This document shows, one piece after another, positions 23,366 through 33,600 of a stretch of 64,000 nucleotides of DNA (position 1 is the first letter of the stretch; the number at the start of each line of letters is the position of its first letter). The DNA lies in contig CANTUZ010000002.1 in the NCBI GenBank assembly GCA_947846985.1, positions 156,049,889-156,113,888 on the forward strand. Reading direction: 5' to 3'. Source of the DNA: Fratercula arctica (lineage: Eukaryota; Chordata; Aves; Charadriiformes; Alcidae). Both the position numbers and the translations under genes were made by a program. Below the pieces are notes generated by a model. It had not been told where the DNA came from, did not search any database, and saw only the letters and a program-made list of their open reading frames with translations.

Positions 23366-26300
23366 CATCACGTACAGCCTCTCAGCGCAGTCTTGCAGAG
23401 TTCTTGTGATTATCATAATTTTGAAACACTCCATGGAGGCAGGACCCAGAACAGCAGAGGGGAGCAACACTTAAGCTCCCCTTACGGTGAACATCTCTAT
23501 CAGGAGGTTTCTATTGGAACTGAGTTAATAATGATCCAAGAAATTCATTCTGATATCTTCATAATTCTCCTGGTTGATGCCAGACCATACCTAACGCTGC
23601 CTTCCCTGAGTTACACAGGTAACCCCAGCATGCAGCACAAATCCAGAGTTCAGCTGAAAGACAGACTTCAGGAAATACAAATTTACACAGGCTACAGGGC
23701 TGATATGTCTTGGAAATTTCAAGGAGCTAGTGTGCTAACAAAACTTTAATTAAGGCAAGTGTGATAGCTTGTTGAGACAGTCCTGAAGTGTGAGGCTGGT
23801 ACTCAAAATTAATAATAATTAAAAAAAAAACCAAACGTGTGCTTAGTGTTATTAACACACAATGTCTTGGTAATTTCCTTTGTAGGACATATTATTTAAT
23901 CTGGACACAGGTTACAGTCTTGGAATATGAATTACCTTGCACTAACCCTATCAATACCAAACACACACAGGTGCTTTTAAAGAATAACTGGTCTCTTTAT
24001 ACAGCCTAAACTGAAATTACTTTCCAGTGCTTACCAACTCAGTGTCTGATTTCAGCCAAAACTTGACAGCCAAAAGCAGGAATTGAGTAGGAGATGAATG
24101 TTATCTGGCGACAAACAACTACGGTGGATTTTCTAATGGTGCTGATAATAACTCATTAATCACAAATGAAACCCTGCAATAAAACAGCCACTGGCTCACA
24201 GCATAAGGAGGAGGTGTACCTATGGTGAGAGCAAGGACCCCTCTCTCTCCCTGCTCCCTTCCCGAATGCCACGTGGCCCATGTGGTGTCTGCCACATTTT
24301 GATGACCAGAGCTGCTGTCAACAAACCTGTCCCGCTTCCAGGAGCACTGATCTTCCCGAGGAACAGGGTAAAAAACATCTCTGGTACATGCAACATGGCA
24401 TGTCAGACCAGGCAGAGAGCTCTGCTTGGGCAGAAGTTAATTTCATCAGTGTTTTGAGCTCCCAGGCTGCGGGTAAGTAAAGGGGGATACTATCAAAGCA
24501 CTCACAGGTAATATCATCTCAAGGAAAGAGGAGTTACTCTTGATTATCCAGGACTGTATCAAAGATAGCCACCCTTGGATGCCATCCTTTTTTGAGTCTT
24601 ACCACTCTCCACCCCACTGAAGCGAACAAGTCATTTTGGCACTACAAATACAGAGGTAAAGCAATTTCATCTAGTGCACAGTGGCTGCTGTGACCTTGGT
24701 GAAGGAATGAGAACAGTTTCTGTCTGCCCAAGAGCTGCGACTTGCTCGCCCTTATCTTCTCCATCACAGCCTGGGACCTGCTCATGTCAGTCCCCAGGTA
24801 TCTGCAAGTCCCAGTCCCGAGCTGAGCTTTTGACACAGCGAGGCAGGACAGACTCTGCAAGGTGATAACCCACATTTTTAATTTTGTCCCTCTGCGCTGT
24901 TTTTCTCTTCCGTGGCGATTCCTTGTTGTTTGCTGTGTGTTTCTCCAGCAGTATCCTACATCTGTTGGTCAGCTTCTCTAAATCTCTTTAGCTGTGGCTT
25001 TGTCCAGAAGCTGCAGAGCATGAAACATTACATCCCATCACAACCACAACCCAGAAGTGATGAAAGCTCCAGAGAGCATCTCAGGCTGTAAACCTGTATC
25101 TGGTATTTAGAATTCATTTTATGTTACCTTTACACTGCAGACCAAGCAGCAATTTTATTACCTAAGCAAACACACAGATTCAACACACCAAAGGAGAAAA
25201 TGTTCTCCTGGGATTTAGACAAAAGGCAATTTAGTGGTTTTTGCCTCTAAGGCTTGCCAGTGGCAAAAGATTTTGAAATTTATATTGTAACTGCCCACTG
25301 CTATTTTTTTTTTTTCATCTTGTTGATTACTTCTTCCCACCCTGAGGACACACTGATCCTTACACTACAAAGAGATACAAAGTTTGTCCTAAAAAAAAAA
25401 AAAAAAAAAAAAGAAAGAAAACCAAAACAAAACGTTTTTACTGGGGAAAAAAAAGCTAAGATACTTCTCATAGCAACTCCTTTCTCACCTTAGCAAAACA
25501 GTTCTACCACCTTCAAAGCATCAAAATTAATCCTTCCTGGTCTGCTTGAAATATTTACCCATTTACCTTTCATTTTAAAGCACAGCTTTGTGGCTCTGAG
25601 ATATTAAACACTTAAAAGGACGAAGTCTACCCTCACCTACCAGTTCTCTTTGGATAATCGCCATTCTGCTCCTACTAGGAAAGATACACCGTCTGCAGTC
25701 TCAGTTGGACTAAGATTCAAACCCTGTAACGTGCAAATTCTCTCCCTCTTCAGGTTACGGTATTTTATTGACTTTCAGTGGCTGGGTGAACAGGCTGAAC
25801 GTCTGTATATCTCATTTCAAGCTAAATCCAAGAATACATAGTGAGCGAAGGTCTAATACATTAATAAATAATAGCCGTGCAGGGGAAGGTAGGAATTCAA
25901 CACCTTTTGCGAGTGCTTGCAAGGTTAACAGAAGTGCCACCAGGCAGCCCACGATGCGCCGCTCAGTCTGTCAGACTGGAGGACCAAGGGCACAGAGTAG
26001 CCGCCAAGAAACGACTAGTGTTCCCCGATGACGGAAATTCATTCTTCGTTAATAAAATTTTATGGCTGAAACAGGTGATTTAAAGGCATTTTCAGTGCCC
26101 TGTCTTTCTCTCAGGGAGGCACCAGAAGCGTGTTAATGGTAAGACAGTAGGAGCCAAGTAAATGTCAAAGTGAAATCCTCGGAAGCTGTCACTCGCAGCG
26201 ATGGACAGGCTCCAAGAGGTGCCACAGCCGGACCTGGCTCGGCTCCTTCAGACAGTGCATGGTGATACGTGATACTTGGCAAAACCAAGAGTCCCCAGAC

Positions 26301-26519
26301 CAGACAACCCAAAATACATTTGCAACTGTGCTCAAAATCCATTTCTAAAACTGCAAAGGCCAAGGCCTTTTAAATGCAGAATTTCGTTTTCCAGACTCAC
26401 CTCTATTTTTTGTTTCAGCCATCTGTTGCTCCCGTGCTCACCTCAGGGAGAGTTCGGCTCTCACGAACTGTGCCAGCTGTCAGCGCCGCGCACGGGACAC
26501 CTCGGCTCTGCGGCGGGGG
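23366..26519. other. unique non-coding stretch
   Basis: I recognise no gene. There is an A10 tract at about 23821-23832 and an A22 tract with GAAA continuation at 25391-25420. ORFs up to 124 codons (26276-26650) run into the GC-rich LTR relative and are not convincing. Confidence 0.5.
25391..25412. repeat. A22 homopolymer
   Basis: A22 followed by GAAAGAAAACC and CAAAAC-type low-complexity sequence. Confidence 0.9.
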
Positions 26520-27085
26520 ACAGCGGCCGCGGGGACGGGCTGCCTCAGGGCCGCCTCCGTGAGGGGCGGCTGGGGCTGCCCCGTGCCGGACACAGCCGGT
26601 CCCAGCCGGTCCCAGCCGGCTCCAAGGGCCCCAGCGCAGGACACAGCTGAGCCCCTCAGCCAAGCTGGGGGCGCCGGCGGGAAAAGAGGTTTGCGAAAGG
26701 GCCGAAGGCGGCCCAGGCAGAGGAGGAGGAAGGCAAGGAGGGAGCAGCAGCAGAGGGAGCCCCAGGGCGGAGGAGGAGGAGGGCAGGAGGTGCTGCAGGC
26801 CCGGAGCAGGGATCCCCTGCAGCCCTGGAGAGACCCCGCTGGAGCAGAGACCCCCCCTGCAGCCCGGGGAGGGCCCCAGGCCGCAGCGGGGGGATCTTTC
26901 CTGCAGGAGCTGCGGCCGTGGAGAGCCCCGGCGGGAGCAGGTTGTCCCTGAAGGACTGCAGCCCGGGGCAGGGCCCGCGCTGGAGCAGGGAGAGGGGTGA
27001 GGAGGGAGGAGCGGCCCAGAGGGGCTGCCATGGACGGACCCACACCCCCAGCCCCAGCCCTGCGCCCCCCGGTGTCGGGGGAAAG
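26520..27085 (+). mobile_element. GC-rich truncated LTR, relative of the 15.7 kb solo LTR
   Basis: By eye this aligns in order with the LTR at 15659-16749. Shared words are: CAGCCGGCTCCAAG against CAGCCAGCTCCAAG; GTGCTGCAGG...GGAGCAGGGATCCCCTGCAGCCC against GTGCTCCAGG...GGAGTAGAGATTCCCCTGAAGCCC; repeated GCTGGAGCAG; GAAGGACTGCA; and GAGGAGGGAGGAGC. It ends near 27085, so the AATAAA/U5 part is missing, and no TSD was found. It is strikingly GC- and CpG-rich. My hand count is about 50 CpG between 26440 and 27125, whereas the 15.7 kb copy has few. It meets the look of a CpG island. The 238- and 187-codon minus-strand ORFs over it are Pro/Ser/Gly-rich shadows lying in overlapping frames. It could alternatively be a host promoter that has absorbed LTR sequence. 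Confidence 0.55.
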
Positions 27086-27260
27086 TGCTTCCAGCCCGTG
27101 TGTCCCTCTGAAAGTTTGAGGCGACCGTCACTGGTGGATGCCATTACCCTGAGCGGACCAAACAACAGTTTATACATTCTGGATGTTTTAATGTTTTCTT
27201 TATTACCTAATCCCAAGTTTAAAAAAAAAAAATATTATTTGGACACTCATTCTAGAAGAA

Positions 27261-27284
27261 TTTTTTTTTTTTTTTTTTTTTTTT
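27261..27284. repeat. T24 homopolymer
   Basis: Uninterrupted T24, 124 bp before an A21 tract. The two could pair as a hairpin. Confidence 0.9.
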
Positions 27285-27408
27285 AATATCTTTCTGGAGT
27301 TAATGACCTCCGCCTGAGTGTCTGGAAAGTATCAGATTCTTGATGAACAATTAGTGTTGTTCACACTCTACTGGACACTGTCAGAAATGTTTTTGTGTTC
27401 TTTGCCTT

Positions 27409-27447
27409 AAAAAAAAAAAAAAAAAAAAACAAAAAAAAGAAAAAAAA
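27409..27447. repeat. interrupted poly(A) tract
   Basis: A21, C, A8, G, A8. Confidence 0.9.
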
Positions 27448-28389
27448 GATTATTTCAAAGTTGTAGCTGTAACCCAATTACACCCCATGTCAGAGCAGAA
27501 CAAAAGCAAATGTGATTTTGGCTTCAAGCCTGCCAGCAGCATTCAGCGCTTCAGCGATTTTATTTCCCTTAAGTCAGCAGTATTTAAATTTCTCTGTAAA
27601 TTATTCCTGGTGGTTTATTCATATCTTAACAGCTGGATTGTGGCACTGTGCCCTACACTGTATCAGCGTAGGGTGAGCAACATGGAGCCACTGTGCCGCA
27701 GAGATCATACACTGATTTATGGCTGACTCAGGCGGAATTTATTTTGGGATGACACACAGAGTGGAAGAGCCATTCCCAGTGCCCATTTGAGAGGTGGAGG
27801 AAAGCAGCCACTGCCTAGTGCATATACAAGACATGAATAAACTCCACTTAACAGTGAGAAAAAAAAAATGATAGATGAAGGATTTTTCAACATAGCCAAA
27901 ATTCAGGCCAGAAGTCTAAGCGAGCCCTTAAGCCAAAGCAATCAATGCATCATTGTCTAACAGGTTGATGACTATCAGCTGGGCATGATAACTGGCCATG
28001 CATACATCAGTAGCCTTCTACAGCCGTGAAAAAAACACATTAGCTTAGAGCAGGAACTTCTGAACCATGGAACCATCAATGATTTCAGCCATGGCTTTGG
28101 CTTTAGTAATAGCTTTGGCTAGGCTGTTAGTTGTGGTAGTGATCTTTATTGTGCTGCTTTTTAGGCAGTGACTTTAGTGTCAGTCTCCAGGGTAATGTCT
28201 CAACGGCTTCATTTATAATTGCTCATAATCTAGGGAAACGGCACAGTGACGAGCGTTTTCTGGATGGATCAATGAAGAGTATTTTAGATTTTTGTCATAG
28301 ACGTATATAAAACTTCCCTGTAGCCACTAAAGGAAGGCTGTTCAGTGTCATTGAAGGAATTTATCTTCTTAGTTCTGCTACAGATGCAA

Positions 28390-28431
28390 TTCCTTAGTCT
28401 CGGTTTACTCATCTGTGAAATGGAAACCCTA
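28390..28431 (+). mobile_element. MIR-like ancient SINE core remnant
   Basis: CCTTAGTCTCGGTTTACTC then ATCTGTGAAATGGAAACC closely follows the most conserved MIR core line (CCTCAGTTTCCTCATCTGTAAAATGGGGAT). About 40 bp are recognisable. Confidence 0.45.
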
Positions 28432-28931
28432 TGATTTATTCGCGTTACAGACCAATGAAATGTTTGCAATTTCAACTACTTATGATGAAATCAAGAAGTA
28501 TTAAAATGTTACTGTTGTTGTTACTGATGCAGGGTGTTTCCATAAAAATCCTAACATCTCTTCCTATCTGTAAGAACCATTGCAACCGAGAAACTCCTCT
28601 AAAGAAGTTTCTGGAAATGCAGAAAAAGGCGTCCAACAGTGCCTATTCCCCTTTGATACTGAATTTACACACTGTTTAAAATAATTCTCTACATTCATCA
28701 GCCCAGAGTAATCCTCTCCACAGCACCTGTAGAAGCTCTCTGGGATGCTCCCAGAACCTGAGCATATGGGCTGAGAGTGTGTGCTTCAGCTCTTGAGGAC
28801 GCTATGCACAGAGATAAGGGGCTGTGAGACTCGGCACCAGCTGTAGCAAACATTGTTCAGGCAACTCACTGGCTGCCTGTTCTTGTGTATGTTCAGCTGC
28901 AGCAGCAGCAGAATGATAACTCCTGGGTACC

Positions 28932-29120
28932 ACTTTCCAGCTCCCATTCTGACTCACTACCTGACCCTGGAGAAGTCAGTTGACCTCCTTTTGCCATTTT
29001 ATGCCTGAGTGTTAAAAAGATACAGCACTTAGCATCGCCTTCTGGGTGTTGGTAATTTATGCTTGTCAACTGCTTTGGGAGCCTTAGATGAAAGGTGCTA
29101 AATGATCATTATTAATATTT
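28932..29120 (+). mobile_element. MIR-like ancient SINE remnant, core and 3' end
   Basis: In order it shows CACTTTCCAGCTCCCATTCTG, ACTACCTGACCCTGGAGAAG, TCAGTTGACCTCC, CCATTTTATGCCTGAGTG, then a long gap, then ACTGCTTTGGGAGCC, TTAGATGAAAGGTGC and an ATTATTAATATT end. This order and the closing TTTGGGA...GATGAAAGGTGC...ATTATTA match the MIR/MIR3-type body and tail from memory. It is one of the longest such remnants here, although no internal Pol III promoter is preserved. The CR1 at 29242 begins about 120 bp downstream. Confidence 0.55.
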
Positions 29121-29241
29121 ATGAGAAAGCAACACCTATAACATAATGCACACAAATTGAATGCGGCCATGTGCCCTTTCCTGGTGAGAGTTTTACAGTG
29201 TTGGGCCACTGGACTTATTTCTCTTCACGTTTCAGATAAGC

Positions 29242-29892
29242 ATGATGGACATGAGCCCACAATGTGTGTTTGCAGCCCAGAAGGCCAACTGTATCCTGGG
29301 CTGCATCAAAAGAAGCATGGCCAGGAAGTCGAGGGAGGTGATTCTGTCCCTCTACTCTGCTCTAGTGAGACCCCACCTGGAGTACTGCGTCCAGCTCTGG
29401 ATCCCGCAAAATAAGAAGGACATGGACCTGTTGGAGTGGGTCCAGAGGAGGGCCGTGAAGATGATCAGAGGGCTGGAGCACCTCTCCTATGAAGACAGGC
29501 TGAGACAATTGGGGTTGTTCAGCCTGGAGAAGAGAAAGCTCTAGGGAGACCTTATAGCAGCTCTCCAATATCTGAAAGGTGCCTACAAGGAAGCTGGAGA
29601 GGGACTTTTTTACAAGGGCATGTAGTGATAGGATGAGGGGTAATGGCTTCAAACTGGAAGAGGGAAGATTTAGATTAGATATTAGTAAGAAATTCTTCAC
29701 TCTGAGGGTGGTGAGGGACTGGCCCAGGTTGCCCAGAGAAGCTGTGGAATCCCCATCCCTGGGGATGTTCAAGACCAGGCTGGATGGGGCTTTGAGCAGC
29801 CTGGTCTAGTGGGAGGTGTCCCTGCCCAGGGCAGGGGGGTTGGAACTAGATGATCTTTAAGGTCCCTTCCAACCCAAACCATTCTATGATTG
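29242..29892 (+). mobile_element. CR1 LINE, 5'-truncated 3' end of ORF2 plus tail
   Basis: Plus-strand CR1. The ORF2 C-terminal region is open from 29242 ([45 protein letters not shown] block, [11 protein letters not shown]) to a TAG at 29542-29544. A +1 frameshift follows, most simply at the T6 run in GGACTTTTTTAC (about 29603-29612). The remainder (ACSDRMRGNGFKLEEGRFRL, then LRVVRDWPRLPREAVESPSL) reads in the second frame to about 29809. The 3' UTR end GATCTTTAAGGTCCCTTCC and a minimal tail (ATTCTATGATTG) close it at about 29892. It is the same subfamily type as the 5 kb copy. Confidence 0.95.
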
Positions 29893-29908
29893 CAACAGCA
29901 TCCTTGAA

Positions 29909-29962
29909 TGGTTATATCATTTAACAAGGCCTATATGGTTATATCATTTAACAAGGCCTATA
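29909..29962 (+). repeat. 27-bp perfect tandem duplication
   Basis: Two identical 27-bp units (29909-29935 and 29936-29962), each starting TGGTTATATCATTTAACAAG, lie 17 bp beyond the CR1 tail. A TG follows, as if a third unit were starting. Confidence 0.97.
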
Positions 29963-30640
29963 TGTAGCACCAGTTGCATGTTTCACAAAAAGAAATAATG
30001 ACCTTGATACCCATGGTACACCGAATGTTGCCCAAATTGATGGATGCAACATGTTGCAGAGGCATCTGGAGACCTTAAGCCTGAAGCCCTCCACTGTCAG
30101 ATCATATATGTTCATACGCATCCAGAAAGCTGAACCTGTCATGTGATAAAATCCTAATAAGGTACCTGCAGGTTGGTTGCATATGGATAGATATCCATTG
30201 ATGTGATAGTCTTTTATCCGGTCCATGACCCCCATGTAAGCATCCTCTGTCATATGGTGAGAACTTGTTGTTACAAAATAGGACTTTGAAGCAACTAGCA
30301 TGTCTCCCAATACATAAGGTTACTCCTATCACTTGACAGCACATTTGATTGCACTTATATGACAGGGAACATCGGACCTGAGGTTGGCTGATATCTTAGC
30401 TTCTAGTCATGTAGTCTGTAGCCCTTGGGAATGACAACATCAGGGATTGCCTTGCTAGCACAATTTGTATGGTCTGTGGCTCACTCCTAGGACACAGACC
30501 CTTGAAGTACATGATGGTCAGATGGTTTGTCTTGATCTGTTTCACAGGACGCCCCTGCACTACATAATTCCTTAGTTTTTCTCTCATTCTTTTCCTTCTT
30601 TGATCTGAAGCACCGTTGGTCTAACTTTTATCATGTTAAA
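29948..30640 (-). pseudogene. unidentified ORF-rich stretch, possibly a decayed coding sequence
   Basis: I do not recognise this sequence. On the minus strand one frame is open from about 30618 down to 30102 except for a single stop near 30396, about 170 codons. It includes NYVVQGRPVKQIKTNHLTIM and LCPRSEPQTIQIVLARQ. A second frame is then open from 30310 to 29948 (120 codons), containing GVMDRIKDYHINGYLSICNQ. The overlap at 30102-30310 would need one frameshift. There are no splice-like breaks and no poly(A). The density of open frames on one strand is higher than in neighbouring unique DNA, which is why I note it as a possible processed pseudogene or old viral insertion. Chance is a real alternative. 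It abuts the 27-bp duplication. Confidence 0.25.
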
Positions 30641-33600
30641 CAGAGTTCTGTTTTCATACAACTGTGCAGAATTCAGTCCTGCTTAATGACTGACTGCATG
30701 GCGTGGACTGAGTTACCTAGAGGGCTAATTGATGTACATTATGATTCCAGCTTTATAGAGCAAATTTCTGCATGACTGCAAGAGAACCACGTCTCCTCGA
30801 GAGCCTGATTTGGTAACTGAAATCAAGCTAAACAAGACAGAGATTTCTTTCAACAAATCAGTCAATAAAGAGGGAGAGCTGTAAGCAAGAGTTCCTTGCC
30901 CAGATTAGAGGGCAGAGAGAGATACATGCTCCTGTTGGCTTCGGGGAGCATCATATGCCTTGGAGAATTGCCTCTCTGTCCTGCATCATGGGTTACAGCG
31001 CTGCAGCTGCTAGATACATGGCCTGTCTACAAAGACCAGGCTGTTTGCCTCTGTAGCTCTTCTTTATGCCTAGCCAACCTTCCTTAAATAGAGTAGGAGC
31101 AAAGAAGATGGCAAACAACAAAACCAAGCTTTTGTAACCAGGAAAAAAACCCTGTGAATCCATTGGGCTGAGAGACATCTCCCTGTGCTTTTTTACAGTC
31201 CGATCACGTTCTCTAATTGCTCTGGTGATTTGTACTTAATCACAGCCATTCTCCTTTGCTGTCCATTCCCCTCCCCTGTCTGGCCCCGGGATGAAGTCAC
31301 AGGCTAAATTTGTGATGATGACAGTCAATGACATAGTTATAGGCAGTGTTTTGGTCTGACTATAACTATGGCAGATCTGTGTTTTTTACTGCAGGGTCAA
31401 TCAGGAGAAACTGAGCAGGGGAAGGGAGAGAAAATCTTTATTATTATTTTTAAGGCAACTTTCCTTTCCTTTCCATCATGCTAGATGATAAAACATGTAG
31501 AAACTACCCAAAATTAGAGGGGAACATTAGGGAGAGAGACATTTCTGAGTGTAGGGTGTAATGGGCTTTAGGGATTTACAGGAAGCCATTGTCAATTCCC
31601 CGACTCCTCCTGGCACTCTCTTTCAATCTAATTAAGCATAAAGAAAATTACATGCAACTTCAGGATGATGTAATGCATCTGCGTAATTGAGCAGTGCATT
31701 GTCAAAGAGGATTCAGCATAATGTTATGTATATTTGATGGAACAATTTCCACTATTAATATTCACTGAGGATTCCTAAAATTAACTGTAATTACTGAGGG
31801 AAAGGGCCTAGATATGACTGAGCACAGCTCAAAGAAAACATCTGTTCAGTGCTCTGTGCTGGGCAAAACCAGAAGGATGATGTTAGGCTGCATTAGGAAA
31901 GGGCAAGGTAACAAAAGTGTGAGAGGAGTCAATTGAAAAAGAGAGATGGAATAATGAATGGCTTCAAATTAAAAACCAGTTATAAATTCTACTGCTGATC
32001 TCAAGAAATGGGAAAGCTGCAGGGTATTCACCCACAGTTACCTGCCTCTGTAAATATGAGACTAGAGAAATAGTAAAGCAAGACAAATCTTTATTTTTTA
32101 TCCCAGAAAAGTATGACTTATGGTAATAAGTAGGAAATGTATCTTATAAAACAAAGTGGTATGTCATCATGTAACTGTACTGCAAATCAGAGCCCTAAAA
32201 AAAAACACCCCACACAGAAGAGAAGTGTGAAGGACTGCAGTATCGTCCTTCATTTGTTACAAGGAGCCACACAGCAACACTTTTTGGTTCATTAACAGAC
32301 CAGGTCAAAACGTGGCACAGAAAAGCCTGTTGTTTGTCTCCTGCAAGCTTGTAAAGTTCTTGCTGATTTTCACTAATGTTTTAAAATTTGACAGCTCTAA
32401 CTAATTTTCCAAGTGAACGGATGCTAAAAAGGCTCTAAAAAGCATGTATTTGACTAAATCAGATTTTCTGTTACTGTTGCTGTTATCTTTCTAACATTAG
32501 GTCGTTGTCCCATCTCAATAATAAAAACTCGGTGTAGGAATTAGCTTTTATATTGCGATTGTGCTGTACCCTTGACAGTGGAGCCATGATGTTGTCATCA
32601 ATACAAAGAAATACTTGGAAGGAGGCTGGTGAACTGGCCACCATCTCATCCGCTCTTTATTCTCTGCCCTGCACCAAGCATATCTTCTTTTCTGGGTTGG
32701 GAAGGCAGGTCTGGCGGGTCTGGCTGAATAACTACATCTTTTCAGGATTTCTGGAGGTCTGAGTGTACAACAGGTCTAATGGGATTGAGAGGTCTCAGCT
32801 ACGCAGCCTGTGACACCTGCCAATGTCCAAGGCATTCCGTAGTGGCATGGATTAGCTCTGTCTTCCTGTTTCTAACCTGGCTACGAAACAACTTCCCAAT
32901 AAACTTTTGGAATGTACATGTTGCATTTTGCAGAGGAGCAGGACTCCTCATCAGCTGTGATCAGTAGGCAGCCAGGAAGAGCAGAGTTTGCTCATTCTGG
33001 TGTCTTATCGTGAACCGCATAATAGATGGCCTGCCTTAATCTTCTGTCTCCCCAAGCCACAGTGTAGTCTTGGCACATTGCGTTCCCCACACACTTGCAT
33101 TTTGGAGCTGATAGATTGGATTCACATGTACGGATGCTGCCTACACACTCTTTTGTTGAGAACTGAATTCTAACACATTTACTTCTCAGTTGATCTCATT
33201 TACTCTATAGGTCTAGTCATGGAGTAAAACACAACTCATTACGAATAGATTTATCAGGCCATAAATTTTCAAAGTCCTATGAAATCCTTTCGGCCGAACG
33301 ATGCCATGTAAAGTTAGTAAGCCATTATCATTATCATGGCTAGCCCCCAACCAACTTGCACTGGTTGAACTTTATTCTCTCGGACCTCAGGGAAGTGCAG
33401 TGTTTTGTGGAGATGTAAAAGAAGCCTTTGAAGCTTTGCATGAAACTTTAAGTCAGACACAAAGGGAACATTTTCGTATCCTGTAGTAGCAAAACATCTG
33501 CCTTAACCTTGATAGTACTAGGATTTTTCAATCTGACAGTTTATGGGATTAAAAGACCAGTGTGCAGTGAGGCAAATTACAGGAATATAAAACATCTGAG

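Larger units (their letters stand above)
27086..28389. other. unique stretch with facing T and A tracts
   Basis: I recognise no gene. A12 lies at 27221-27232, T24 at 27261-27284 and an interrupted A tract at 27409-27447. The rest is ordinary AT-rich sequence. Confidence 0.5.

Noticed and set aside
26415..27131. Longest ORF in the window (238 codons, minus strand) with overlapping 187- and 186-codon ORFs
   Set aside because: All sit over the GC-rich LTR relative. GC-rich DNA has few stops, the product is Pro/Ser/Gly-rich low complexity, and three overlapping frames are open at once.
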